Positions 8,422-16,726 are shown, counted from the stretch's first letter. The stretch is 64,000 nt of DNA from DATLLN01 sp963809205 (GCA_963809205.1 CAWEIS010000004.1:372001-436000); one strand, 5' to 3'. Translations and numbers: made by a program. Notes: generated by a model from the letters alone, not told the origin.

Positions 8422-9126
8422 TCACGGCCCGTGCAGGCCGCACTCGACCTTCCCCGTTCCCTTCCAGCGCCCCGACCGCTCATCGGTTCCGTCCTCGATC
8501 GGATTGGTGCAGGGCACGCACCCGATCGACGGGAACCCGTGGTCGTGCAGGGTGTTGTAAGGGATTGAGTGCTTCCAGATGTACCGCCAGACGTCACTGT
8601 TGGTCCAGTCGACGAGCGGCTGGACCCGAACGATGCCCCGCCGCGCATCAATCTCGATTTTGCGGGCGTTTTCGCGCGTTGTCGACTGCTCCCTGCGAAT
8701 TCCCGTGATCCAGGCGTCCATCCCCTCCAGCGCCCGCTGCAGCGGAGCGACCTTGCGCATCGCGCAGCAGCGGTCAGGTTCGCGCTCCCACAGCTTCGGC
8801 CCGTGGACGTCGGCCTGCTGGTCGACGGTCAGCTCGGGCTCGATCCGTTCGAACCGTACCGGATAGCGCTCGATCAGCTTCTCACGCGTCCGGTAGGTCT
8901 CGGGGAACAGCAGGCCCGTGTCGAACTCGACCACCCGGACGTCCGGCTGGATCTCGGAGATCATGTGTACCAGCACCGAGGACTGCTTCTGCCACGAGCA
9001 GGTGAGCACCAAACGCGGATGAAACAGGTCGACTGCGACGCGCAGCACGTCCTCGGCGCGCTTGTCCTCCAGCTCGTCGGCGAGCCGGTCGGCCTCGGCC
9101 TGGCTGATCGGCAGCGCGACGCTCAT
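8422..9126 (-). CDS. cysH: assimilatory adenylyl-sulfate (APS) reductase
   Basis: A 234-residue CysH-family reductase that converts APS (or PAPS) to sulfite with thioredoxin as electron donor. The cysteine pairs that bind a 4Fe-4S cluster in APS-specific enzymes are present: RCCAMRKVAPL near residue 120 and GCVPCTNP near residue 205. The catalytic cysteine is in the C-terminal ECGLH motif. Presence of the cluster cysteines argues for APS rather than PAPS as substrate. It overlaps the phosphosulfolactate synthase gene by four bases, so its product sulfite arises beside an enzyme that uses sulfite. Confidence 0.94.
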   Translation of the reverse strand: MSVALPISQAEADRLADELEDKRAEDVLRVAVDLFHPRLVLTCSWQKQSSVLVHMISEIQPDVRVVEFDTGLLFPETYRTREKLIERYPVRFERIEPELTVDQQADVHGPKLWEREPDRCCAMRKVAPLQRALEGMDAWITGIRREQSTTRENARKIEIDARRGIVRVQPLVDWTNSDVWRYIWKHSIPYNTLHDHGFPSIGCVPCTNPIEDGTDERSGRWKGTGKVECGLHGP

Positions 9127-9902
9127 GTGGGCGTGGGCAGGTCGCGGAGCAGGAGATCGGGCATCGTGTCGGAGCGCAGGCCGAGCCGCAGCGTCTCCAG
9201 CGGGATGACCTCGTCCGGGGGCACGTTGCCGAGGTTCACCTCGGGGCCGAGGTGGCGCACGAACCAGGCCTGCTGGTCCTTCTGCGGCGCCTCGAACAGC
9301 AGGTTGTCCACCGGGATCTCATGGACGATCTCGTCGATCAGGCCGCTGCGCACCTCGCCGGTGCCGCGGAAGATGCCGGCGGTGCCGGTCTCGCGGGCCT
9401 CGGTGATCACCTTCCAGGCCCCCGCCTCGAGCTCCTCGCGGATCCAGGCGACCCACTGGTACGGCGCGTAGATCGCGTCCTGATCCTTCGATCCGACCTC
9501 GGAGAGCACGACGAAGTCACGGGCCAGCGAGCGGATCAGCTCCTGCTTGCTCTCGCGCTCCATCCGCAGCGTGCCGTCCGAGACCTCGACGTGCGTGAAG
9601 CCGACGTCCTGGTTCCAGCGCCGGAACTCCTCCACGCGGCCGCGGGCGACTGCCGCCTCGAGCAGGGTGCCGCCGCACATCACGGGCGTGCCGTGGTCGT
9701 GGTAGCGCTGCACCTTCTCGCGCAGGTTGCGCGTCACGTAGCTGGTGCCCCAGCCGAGCTTGACCATGTCGACGTAGTCGCCGGCCGACTCGAACATGCC
9801 GTCGACCTCGGCCAGCGTCAGGCCCTTGTCGATCACGTGCGTCAGGCCGCGCTCGCGCGGCTTGGACGGTCGCATCGGCAGGCCAAGGAACTCTTCGACC
9901 AT
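9123..9902 (-). CDS. comA: phosphosulfolactate synthase (ComA family)
   Basis: A 259-residue TIM-barrel protein of the ComA family (PF02679), which adds sulfite to phosphoenolpyruvate to give (2R)-phospho-3-sulfolactate. Recognisable family segments are KPRERGLTHVIDKG at the N-terminus, DYVDMVKLGWGTS near residue 50, EVSDGTLRM near 115, and VITEARETGTAGIF near 165. In archaea this is the first step of coenzyme M synthesis and in Bacillus spores it leads to sulfolactate. No ComB or ComC gene is present in the window. Tight coupling to cysH suggests that it scavenges sulfite or makes a sulfonate metabolite. Confidence 0.88.
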   Translation of the reverse strand: MVEEFLGLPMRPSKPRERGLTHVIDKGLTLAEVDGMFESAGDYVDMVKLGWGTSYVTRNLREKVQRYHDHGTPVMCGGTLLEAAVARGRVEEFRRWNQDVGFTHVEVSDGTLRMERESKQELIRSLARDFVVLSEVGSKDQDAIYAPYQWVAWIREELEAGAWKVITEARETGTAGIFRGTGEVRSGLIDEIVHEIPVDNLLFEAPQKDQQAWFVRHLGPEVNLGNVPPDEVIPLETLRLGLRSDTMPDLLLRDLPTPT

Positions 9903-9903
9903 C

Positions 9904-10491
9904 TCAGAGCCTTTCGTAGATCGATTCCTCGAGCCGCTTCCGCGCCTCGACCTGGACGTTCTCGTAGAGCGACTCGCCGTGGGTGTCCATCCCGACGATC
10001 AGCGGCCCGAAGTCCCGGACGCGGAACAGCCACAGGCACTCGGGCATCAGGTCCTCCCACTCGACCCGCTCGATCTCCTCGATCTGGGTGGTCTCCAGCG
10101 CCGCGGCGCCGCCGACGATCGCCAGGTACACGCCGCCGTGCTCGCGCAGCGGCTCCAGGGCCTCGGGCAGCAGTCCGCCCTTGCCGATGATGGCGCGCGA
10201 ACCGTGGTCGCGGATGAGCCCCTCGGTGAACCGGCTCATCCGGGCGCTGGTGGTCGTGCCGATGCACATGGGCTCGTAACCGCCGTCCTCGCGCTTGCGC
10301 ACGTTGGGCGCGGTGTGAAGAAGGGCGGCGCCGGACAGCGAGAACGGCGGCTCGACGCCCTTGTCGAAGATCCGGATCTGCGTGGCGTCGCGGATGCCGA
10401 CGATGTGGCCCTGGATGGTCACCGTGTCTCCGGCGTGCAGCTCGCGGATCGTCGCCTCGTCCGTGGGGAAGGTGATCTCGTGGTGCGCCAC
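9904..10491 (-). CDS. class I fumarase / tartrate dehydratase, beta subunit
   Basis: A 195-residue protein matching the C-terminal domain of class I fumarate hydratases, encoded separately as in archaea and many thermophiles. The start is the GTG at 10491 (VAHHEIT), one base after the alpha-subunit stop. The family segment SRFTEGLIRDHGSRAIIGKGG (residues about 84-104) forms part of the active site with the alpha subunit. The complex hydrates fumarate to malate. Tartrate dehydratase cannot be excluded from sequence, but the neighbouring fumarate-producing flavoprotein supports fumarase. Confidence 0.88.
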   Translation of the reverse strand: MAHHEITFPTDEATIRELHAGDTVTIQGHIVGIRDATQIRIFDKGVEPPFSLSGAALLHTAPNVRKREDGGYEPMCIGTTTSARMSRFTEGLIRDHGSRAIIGKGGLLPEALEPLREHGGVYLAIVGGAAALETTQIEEIERVEWEDLMPECLWLFRVRDFGPLIVGMDTHGESLYENVQVEARKRLEESIYERL

Positions 10492-10492
10492 C

Positions 10493-11392
10493 TCAGGCCT
10501 CCCGGTCGTACTCGACGGTGCCGTCGGCCGCGATGTGCACCGATGCGCGGCGCGCGGCCCAGCACTGGTAGTTGACCGCCACGGGGTTGAGCGTGATGTG
10601 CGTGTGCGCCTGCTCGACGTGAACGGACAGCACCGTCGTGTCGCCGCCCAGGCCCATCGGGCCGACGCCGGTCTCGTTCAGCAGCTGGAACAGCTCCGTC
10701 TCCAGTGCCGCGACGTCGGGATCCGGGTTGGCGGTGTCGACCGGGCGGGCGATCGCCTCCTTGGCCAGGTGCATCGCCAGGTCGGCGGAGCCGCCGATGC
10801 CGACGCCGACGATCCCGGGCGGGCACGGCTTGCCGCCGGCGCCGACGACCGAGTCCAGCACGAACCGCTTGATGCCCTTCACGCCGTCGGCAGGCACCAG
10901 CATCTTCAGGAAGCTCATGTTCTCGGAGCCCGATCCCTTGGGGACGCACTTGACATCCATCCCGTCCCAGTCCGGGATAAACTCCCAGTGGATGTGCGGG
11001 ATCCGGTGGCCGGTGTTGTCGCCGGTCGGCTTGCGGGTCAGCGTGTGCACCGTGTTCGAGCGCAGCGGGTGCTCGAGCGTGGCCCGCCGGGTGCCCTCGC
11101 GCAGCGCCGTCTCGATGCGTGCCGGGTGCAGCGGGAAGTGCTCGCCCAGGCGGACGTAGAAGACGGCGATGCCGGTGTCCTGGCAGACCAGGTTGTTCTG
11201 CTCGTCGGCGACCCCGACGTTGGTGGTGATCGTCTCCAGGATCTTGCGGCCCACCGGGTGCGTCTCGCGGTCGCGGGCGGCGGCCAGCGCGTCGCGCAAG
11301 TCCTGGGGGATGTCCTTCAGCGACCAGACGTACAGGTGCGCGCCGGCGTCCTCGACGGTCTTGGTGAGATCGGTGTCCACGGTCGTGCTCAA
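10493..11392 (-). CDS. class I fumarase / tartrate dehydratase, alpha subunit
   Basis: A 299-residue Fe-S hydro-lyase subunit. Three cysteines placed as in the family probably hold the oxygen-sensitive 4Fe-4S cluster: CQDTG near residue 75, CPPGIVGVGIGG near 195, and one near 270 (NYQCWA). The start is taken as the TTG at 11392 because a GAAAGGA ribosome-binding site sits six bases before it and the upstream flavoprotein stops 11 bases away. It works with the beta subunit at 9904-10491. It shares the operon with the FAD oxidoreductase, so succinate or aspartate oxidation and fumarate hydration are linked. Confidence 0.88.
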   Translation of the reverse strand: MSTTVDTDLTKTVEDAGAHLYVWSLKDIPQDLRDALAAARDRETHPVGRKILETITTNVGVADEQNNLVCQDTGIAVFYVRLGEHFPLHPARIETALREGTRRATLEHPLRSNTVHTLTRKPTGDNTGHRIPHIHWEFIPDWDGMDVKCVPKGSGSENMSFLKMLVPADGVKGIKRFVLDSVVGAGGKPCPPGIVGVGIGGSADLAMHLAKEAIARPVDTANPDPDVAALETELFQLLNETGVGPMGLGGDTTVLSVHVEQAHTHITLNPVAVNYQCWAARRASVHIAADGTVEYDREA

Positions 11393-11403
11393 AGCCAGTC
11401 CTT

Positions 11404-12609
11404 TCAGCGCGCCGCTTCTGCCGCCGCGCGCCCCGCTCGCCGGCCGAACACGGCGCAGTCGAGCAGGGAGTTGCCCATCATCCTGTTGCGGCCGTGCACC
11501 CCACCGGTGATCTCTCCGGCGGCGTACAGGCCCTCCACGGTGGTGTGCCCGTCCGTGCCGATCACGAGCCCGCCGTTCTGGTAGTGAAGCACGGGATACG
11601 TGAGGATCGGCTCGGCCAACGGATCGACCCCCGCCGCGCGGTAGCGGCGCAGCATGTACGGCAGCACCTGCGCCGCCGTGTCCGGCTCGATCGGCCGGGT
11701 GTCCAGCAGCACGGCCGGGCGGCCGTCCGGCGTGGTCAGCCCGCGGCCTTCCTCGCACTCCCGGATGATCGCGTCGGCGACCGTGTCGCGCGGCGCCAGC
11801 TCGTCGATGAACCGCTCTCCCTCGGCGTTCACCAGCAGCGCGCCGTACGCTCGGGTCGTCTCCGGGATCGAGTAGCCCTGCAGCGGTGGCGGCCAGGCCC
11901 CGCCGTTGGGGTGGTGCTGCAGCGAGTCCGTGTCGCGCGTCTCGGCGCCGATCTCGGCGGCGATGCGGCCCACCTCGCCGGTCGCGCCGGGACCGTTGGT
12001 GGTCAGCACCCCGCGTTCGCGCGCCTCGGCAAAGCACCGCCCGCCGCCGGCCAGCACCACGGTGGCGGCGTCCAGTGTGCGCCGCTCGCCGGACTGCTCG
12101 ACGGTCGCGGTGAAGTGTCCGTTCGGCCGGTCGAGGGCGACCAGCGCCGTGTGATCGACAATCGGCACGCCGTCCGCCGCCATCGCACCGCGCAGCGCGT
12201 GGGCGATCGCGTGGCCGGTGCGGTCGCCGACCTGCAGCAGGCGCTTGGCGGTCGCGCCCCCGCAGCGTGCCAGGCGGTAGCCGTCGCCCTCGCGGGAGAA
12301 CTCGACGCCGAGTCCCTCCAGCCAGGAGATCGCGCCCGGCGCGTCGCTGGTCAGCGCCTCGACCAGCTCGAGGTCGGCGGTGTCGTGCGAGGAGCGGTAG
12401 ACGTCGCCGGCGTGCTGCTCGGGCGAGTCGTCGGGGCCGATCGCCGCCTGGATCCCGCCCTGCGCCTTGCCGGTGTTGCACGAGGCGGCTGTGCCCTTGG
12501 TGATCACGGTGACGCGGGCGCCGGCGCGATGCGCGGCCCACGCCGCGGCCAGCCCGGCGCCGCCGCTGCCCACGACAAGCACGTCCGTTGATGCCGGAAG
12601 GTCTGCCAC
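11404..12609 (-). CDS. FAD-dependent fumarate-reductase/L-aspartate-oxidase-like flavoprotein
   Basis: A 401-residue soluble flavoprotein. The N-terminal dinucleotide-binding motif is VVGSGGAGLAAAWAA, followed by NTGKAQGGI where succinate dehydrogenases carry the histidine for covalent FAD; that histidine is absent here, as in NadB. A catalytic-site segment HPNGG lies near residue 225 and the FAD-closing motif GLYAAGEITGGVHGRNRMMGNSLLDC near 360. The C-terminal helical domain of true SdhA and NadB is missing, so the exact substrate (aspartate, succinate or fumarate) is open. It leads the operon of fumarase, ComA and sulfate-assimilation genes. Confidence 0.8.
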   Translation of the reverse strand: MADLPASTDVLVVGSGGAGLAAAWAAHRAGARVTVITKGTAASCNTGKAQGGIQAAIGPDDSPEQHAGDVYRSSHDTADLELVEALTSDAPGAISWLEGLGVEFSREGDGYRLARCGGATAKRLLQVGDRTGHAIAHALRGAMAADGVPIVDHTALVALDRPNGHFTATVEQSGERRTLDAATVVLAGGGRCFAEARERGVLTTNGPGATGEVGRIAAEIGAETRDTDSLQHHPNGGAWPPPLQGYSIPETTRAYGALLVNAEGERFIDELAPRDTVADAIIRECEEGRGLTTPDGRPAVLLDTRPIEPDTAAQVLPYMLRRYRAAGVDPLAEPILTYPVLHYQNGGLVIGTDGHTTVEGLYAAGEITGGVHGRNRMMGNSLLDCAVFGRRAGRAAAEAAR

Positions 12610-12633
12610 CCGCCCTAGTTTACAGAAGGTCGG

Positions 12634-13041
12634 CTAATCCGTCGAATAAGACTGGCTTATGCGAAGGAGCTCGTTCTGATCGGCTGGAGCGGGCGTCCAG
12701 GGCAGTTGCAGCGGGTCGTCGTGGTATCGCGGGATGACGTGCACGTGGTAGTGGAAGACCGTCTGCCAGGCGGCGGCGCCGTTGCTCTGCATGACCGTCA
12801 CCCCGTCGGCGCCGAGTGAGGCCATCGCCCGCCCGGCGAGCCGCTTGGCGACCGAAGCGCAGTGCGCCACGTCGTCGTCGGACGCGCCGTGGATGTCGTC
12901 CGCGTGCTCGCGGGGGATCACCAGCACGTGCCCGCGCGTCGCCGGGTAGATGTCCATGATCGCGATGGCGCGCTCGTCCTCGTGGACGCGGATGCTCGGC
13001 ACCGCGCCGGCCACGATCTGGCAGAACAGGCAGTCGTCCAT
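12634..13041 (-). CDS. HIT family nucleotide hydrolase
   Basis: A 135-residue histidine-triad protein of the Hint/Fhit superfamily, which hydrolyses nucleoside phosphoramidates or dinucleoside polyphosphates. It begins MDDCLFCQIVAGAVPS, with the CxxC zinc site of bacterial HIT proteins, and has the triad HYHVHVIPRYH near residue 95. The ATG at 13041 is chosen because upstream sequence in the same frame is the GC-rich palindrome at 13059-13109. The FAD oxidoreductase gene follows 24 bases downstream on the same strand. Confidence 0.93.
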   Translation of the reverse strand: MDDCLFCQIVAGAVPSIRVHEDERAIAIMDIYPATRGHVLVIPREHADDIHGASDDDVAHCASVAKRLAGRAMASLGADGVTVMQSNGAAAWQTVFHYHVHVIPRYHDDPLQLPWTPAPADQNELLRISQSYSTD

Positions 13042-13058
13042 CACGGGGCGCAGTCTAC

Positions 13059-13109
13059 GCGTGCCGGGCACCGTGCCGGGGTCGGTGCCAGGCACGGTGC
13101 CGGGCACGC
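13059..13109. repeat. REP-like GTGCC/GGCAC palindrome
   Basis: Two arms of about 19 bases (13059-13077 and 13091-13109) are inverted copies with one mismatch, built from GTGCCGGGCAC and GGCACGGTGCC units. Such GGTGCCxGGCACC palindromes recur in many GC-rich soil bacteria. It lies between the HIT gene and the toxin-antitoxin operator and may end transcription from one side. Confidence 0.7.
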
Positions 13110-13110
13110 C

Positions 13111-13126
13111 TAGCTCAGCTGAGCTA
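13111..13126 (+). promoter_or_regulatory. 16-bp perfect palindrome, candidate antitoxin operator
   Basis: TAGCTCAGCTGAGCTA is a perfect palindrome that ends 11 bases before the antitoxin ATG. Antitoxins of this class repress their own operon by binding such sites, so this is the likely operator. Confidence 0.6.
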
Positions 13127-13137
13127 AGCTAGACCCT

Positions 13138-13332
13138 ATGATTGCAAACATGCACGAGGCCAAGACGCAGCTGTCGCGGCTGGTCGAGCGGGCGCTGGCG
13201 GGCGAGGAGGTGCTGATCGCCCGAGCCGGGACGCCGCTGGTTCGGCTCCAGCCGGTCGCTCCGGGCACCGCCCGCCGGCAGCCGGGCGCTCTACGCGGGC
13301 GCGTCGTCTTCCACGGCAACGGCTCGTCGTGA
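13138..13332 (+). CDS. type II antitoxin, Phd/YefM-like
   Basis: A 64-residue antitoxin. The N-terminal part MIANMHEAKTQLSRLVERAL and the following GEEVLIARAGTPLVRL are the Phd/YefM DNA-binding fold found in front of PIN-domain toxins. The C-terminal tail (GRVVFHGNGSS) would bind and silence the toxin. Its stop overlaps the toxin start by four bases, giving coupled translation. A perfect palindrome just upstream is the probable self-repression site. Confidence 0.88.
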   Translation: MIANMHEAKTQLSRLVERALAGEEVLIARAGTPLVRLQPVAPGTARRQPGALRGRVVFHGNGSS

Positions 13333-13706
13333 GGCTGCTGGTCGATTCCGAGCCTCTGCTCTGGTGGCTCGCGGGTGGCGACGGGATGCAACCGAATGCC
13401 ACAACGGCAATGGCGTATCCAGAAAATCAGGTCGCGATCAGCGTCGCCACTGTCTGGGAAATCGAGCGCTGGCGGGCCGAGGGGCGGGTCGAGATCCCGG
13501 ACGAGTGGCTCGACCACGTCGCCGAGCCCGAGTTCCGCACGCTGGCCGTGACGGCGGAGCACGCGGCACTGGCGGGAGCGCTCGCCCACCAGGGCGGCGA
13601 CGACGTCGACCGTGTGCTGGTCGCCCAGGCACAGCTCGAGGGGTTTGCGATCCTGGCCCGCGATCCCGTCTTCGTGCGTTTCCAGGTGCCGACCCTTCCG
13701 GTGTAG
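13329..13706 (+). CDS. PIN-domain toxin (VapC-like)
   Basis: A 125-residue PIN-domain ribonuclease, the toxin of the pair. Acidic metal-binding residues are visible at the N-terminus (MRLLVDSEPLLWWL), in SVATVWEIE near residue 40, in the DDVDRVLVAQAQ segment near residue 90, and in the C-terminal LARDPVF. The DSEPLLWWL start places it in the PIN subgroup paired with Phd-like antitoxins. The usual HRDPFDR motif is changed to GGDDVDR but keeps the aspartates. It is normally held inactive by the overlapping antitoxin. Confidence 0.88.
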   Translation: MRLLVDSEPLLWWLAGGDGMQPNATTAMAYPENQVAISVATVWEIERWRAEGRVEIPDEWLDHVAEPEFRTLAVTAEHAALAGALAHQGGDDVDRVLVAQAQLEGFAILARDPVFVRFQVPTLPV

Positions 13707-13716
13707 CATCGCGCCG

Positions 13717-14629
13717 ATGGAGCGAACCATCCGGATCGCGGCAATCCAGGCCGCCCCCGTCGTTCTCGACCTCGAGGCGAGCGTCGAGAAGGCCTGTGCG
13801 CTGCTCGCCGACGCCGCCGGGCAGGGGGCGGAGCTGGCGGTGCTCCCCGAATGCTTCCTCTCGATCTACCCAACCAGCACGTGGGCCGGCGGGATCGTCG
13901 GCGATGGCGCCGCGGGGTCGGCCATCTGGGAGCGGATGTGGGAGAGCTCGGTCGCGGTCGACGGTCCGGAGGTCGCCCGGCTGGTCGCCGAGTGCCGCGA
14001 GCGCAACCTGATCTGCGCCGTCGGCGTCAACGAGCGCGAGTCCGACCGCCCCGGAGGCACGCTCTACAACACGATGCTGCTGCTCGGCCCCGACGGCATC
14101 CTGCACCGCCATCGCAAGCTGATGCCGACGTTCCAGGAGCGGCTGTTCCACGGCTTCGGCGACGGCCGCGACCTGGGCGTCGTCAGCACGCCGCTGGGCC
14201 GGATCGGAGGCCTGATCTGCTGGGAGAACCGGATGCCGCTCGCCCGCTACGCCGTCTACCGCGGCGGCCCGCAGATCTGGATCGCCCCGACCGCCGACTA
14301 CGGCGAGGGCTGGGTCTCGCTGCTGCGGACGATCGCCATCGAGGCCGGCGCGTACGCCGTCGGCGTCTGCCAGCACGTCACCGCCGACCGACTATCCGGC
14401 CGACTTCCCGCTGCCGATCGAGGCGGGCAGCACGCTCTCTCGCGGCTGGAGCTGCATCGCCGGCCCGGACGGCTCGCTGGTCGCCGGGCCGCTCGTGGAC
14501 GAGGACGGGATCCTGGTCGCCGACTGCGATCTGGGCGCGATCGCGGCCGAGAAGCAGTGGTTCGATGTGGTCGGCCACTACGCCCGCGAGGACGTCCTGC
14601 TGCCGCTGCTCGCGGACGCCGACCGGTAG
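13717..14629 (+). CDS. nitrilase/cyanide hydratase family protein, one frame break
   Basis: About 303 residues of a nitrilase-superfamily C-N hydrolase, read from the ATG at 13717 to the TAG at 14627. The Glu-Lys-Cys triad is present: glutamate in VLPECFLS near residue 45, lysine in RHRKLMPTFQE near 130, and cysteine in GLICWENRMPLAR near 165. Near 14388 the frame shifts by one extra base; beyond it the C-terminal part (DYPADFPLP... LVADCDLGAIAAEKQ) continues normally. The break is most simply a sequence error. Nitrilases make carboxylates from nitriles; the exact substrate is unknown. The epimerase gene starts 10 bases later. Confidence 0.85.
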
Positions 14630-14639
14630 CATCCGGCGC

Positions 14640-15755
14640 ATGCGAGTCCTCATCACCGGCGGCGCCGGCTTCATCGGGTCTCATCTCGGCGATGCGCTGC
14701 TGGCCAAGGGCCACACCGTCCGCGCGCTGGACAACCTCGACCCGCAGGTGCATGCCGGCGGCGAGCGCCCGTCCTATCTCAACCCCGAGATCGAGCTGCA
14801 GATCGGCGATGTCCGCGACCGCGACGCCGTCGCCCGCGCCATGGACGGTATCGATACGGTCGTCCACTTCGCGGCCGCTGTCGGCGTGGGCCAGTCGATG
14901 TATGCGATCGAGCGCTACACCTCGATCAACGCGATGGGTGCGGCGATCGTGCTCGAGGAGATCGCCAAGCGCCGCGACCAGCTCGGCCGCGTGCTCGTCG
15001 CCTCCTCGATGTCGATCTACGGCGAGGGCCGCTACCGCTGCCCGCTGCACGGCCTGGTCGCACCCCAGGTGCGAAGCGACGAGCAGCTCGACCGCCGCGA
15101 GTGGGAGCTCGTGTGCGACGAGTGCGACGCCGCGCTGGAGCCGTTGCCCACGGATGAGACGAAGCCGATCTGGCCGATGTCGATCTACGCCGTCGGCAAG
15201 CGCGACCACGAGGAGATGTTCCTGGCCATCGGGCGCGCCCACCGGCTGCCAACCGTCGCGATGCGCTTCTTCAATGTCTACGGCGACCGCCAGGCGCTGT
15301 CCAACCCGTATACGGGCGTTGCGGCGATCTTCGGCGGCCGGCTGCTGAACGACAACGCTCCGCTGGTGTTCGAGGACGGCCTGCAGAGCCGCGACTTCAT
15401 CCACGTCTCCGACATCGCAACGGGGTGCATCACCGCGCTGGAGACCGGCGGTGCCGACTACCGCGCCGTCAACCTGGGCACCGGCGTGCCGACCACGGTG
15501 CTCGACGTCGCCCGCGAGCTCGCCCGCGGCCTGGGCAAGGACATCCAGCCCGAGATCGTCAACAAGTTTCGCGCCGGCGACATCCGCCACTGCGTGTCCG
15601 ACATCGCGCTGGCCCGCGAGCTGATCGGCTTCGAGCCGAAGATGCGGTTCGACGCCGGCATGCGGGAGCTGCTCGGCTGGGTGGCGACGCAGCAGGCGAC
15701 GGACACGGTCGACTCGGCGTCGCAGGAGCTCGAGGCTGCCGGCCTGACGCGGTGA
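14640..15755 (+). CDS. NAD-dependent sugar-nucleotide epimerase with zinc-knuckle insert
   Basis: A 371-residue extended short-chain dehydrogenase (WcaG type). The NAD-binding motif TGGAGFIGSHLGDAL starts at residue 6 and the catalytic YAVGK lies near residue 185. Between them, right after SSMSIYGEG, an insert carries CPLHG and CDECD, four cysteine/histidine residues spaced like a small zinc knuckle. This insert is a feature of the dTDP-L-rhamnose 4-epimerase-like branch, which supports a role in making a rare deoxyhexose nucleotide. It overlaps the following glycosyltransferase in GTGA, so both probably serve the same glycan. Confidence 0.85.
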   Translation: MRVLITGGAGFIGSHLGDALLAKGHTVRALDNLDPQVHAGGERPSYLNPEIELQIGDVRDRDAVARAMDGIDTVVHFAAAVGVGQSMYAIERYTSINAMGAAIVLEEIAKRRDQLGRVLVASSMSIYGEGRYRCPLHGLVAPQVRSDEQLDRREWELVCDECDAALEPLPTDETKPIWPMSIYAVGKRDHEEMFLAIGRAHRLPTVAMRFFNVYGDRQALSNPYTGVAAIFGGRLLNDNAPLVFEDGLQSRDFIHVSDIATGCITALETGGADYRAVNLGTGVPTTVLDVARELARGLGKDIQPEIVNKFRAGDIRHCVSDIALARELIGFEPKMRFDAGMRELLGWVATQQATDTVDSASQELEAAGLTR

Positions 15756-16726
15756 GCGTCGAGCCCGACATCTCGATCTCCCTCGTCAACACCGACAACC
15801 GCGACCTCCTGCTGGCCTGCCTGGAGTCGCTGCCCGGCGCGGCGGAGGGCATCACCCTGCAGACGATCGTGATCGACAACGCGTCGACCGACGGCAGCGC
15901 GGTCGCTGTCCGCGAGGGCTTCCCGGGCGTCGAGGTGGTCGAGCGCGAGCAGCGGCACGGGTTCGGCGCCAACCACAACGAGGCGATCCGCCGGTCGACC
16001 GGGCGCTACGTGCTGATCCTCAACGAGGACACCGTGCTGCACCCAGGCTCGCTGACGGCTATGTGCCGCTTCATGGACCAGAACCCGGGGGTCGGCGCCG
16101 CCGGGCCGCGGATCCTCTACTCGGATGGGCGCGACCAGCCATCGGCCTTCCACTTCCCATCGCCTGCGCGGGTCGCGCTGACCACGCTCACCCTGCAACG
16201 CGCCTTCTGGATCCAGTCACATGGTGAGGCGATCCGGAAGGTCGACTGGGTATGCGGCGCGGCGATCCTCGCGCGCCGCATTGCGCTGGATGCGATCGGC
16301 GGCTTCGACGAGCAGCTGTTCATCTACTCCGAGGACCCCGACCTGTGCCTGCGGCTGCGCGACGCCGGCTACGAGATCGCCTACTTCCCGCACGCGACGC
16401 TCGTCCACTACGAGAACGCGACGACGAGCGGGGTGCCCGAGCGACGGATCTATCAGATGGAGCGCAGCCGGGCGATCTACACCCGCAAGCACCACGGCGC
16501 CGCGGGGGAGTACGCGGTGCGGGGGATGACCGCGGCCGCGTTCGCCACCCGGGCTGCCGTCGCCAAGGCGCTGCTGAGCGTCCCCGGCGGGAGCCGCGTC
16601 AAGCAGCTCGATCCGTCCGCGCCGGCACAGTTCATGACGCACGTGAAGGCGGCGGTCGACCCCGATGCCAAGCCGGGCATCGAGGATGCGGCGGCCGACT
16701 TCAACGAGCGCGTCAGCGCAGGCTGA
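15752..16726 (+). CDS. glycosyltransferase family 2
   Basis: A 324-residue GT-A fold glycosyltransferase, rhamnosyltransferase-like. It begins with the GTG at 15752 that overlaps the epimerase stop (GTGA). Characteristic pieces are IVIDNASTDGSAVAV near residue 35, the metal-binding LNEDTVLHPGSL near 90, and GGFDEQLFIYSEDPDLCLRL near 190, the acceptor-side motif of GT2 enzymes. Its C-terminus overlaps the convergent membrane protein by 14 bases. It probably uses the sugar made by the epimerase. Confidence 0.9.
   Translation: MSVEPDISISLVNTDNRDLLLACLESLPGAAEGITLQTIVIDNASTDGSAVAVREGFPGVEVVEREQRHGFGANHNEAIRRSTGRYVLILNEDTVLHPGSLTAMCRFMDQNPGVGAAGPRILYSDGRDQPSAFHFPSPARVALTTLTLQRAFWIQSHGEAIRKVDWVCGAAILARRIALDAIGGFDEQLFIYSEDPDLCLRLRDAGYEIAYFPHATLVHYENATTSGVPERRIYQMERSRAIYTRKHHGAAGEYAVRGMTAAAFATRAAVAKALLSVPGGSRVKQLDPSAPAQFMTHVKAAVDPDAKPGIEDAAADFNERVSAG

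Noticed and set aside
11404..12609. Calling the flavoprotein succinate dehydrogenase subunit A
   Set aside because: The histidine for covalent FAD and the C-terminal domain are missing, and no iron-sulfur or membrane subunit is nearby.
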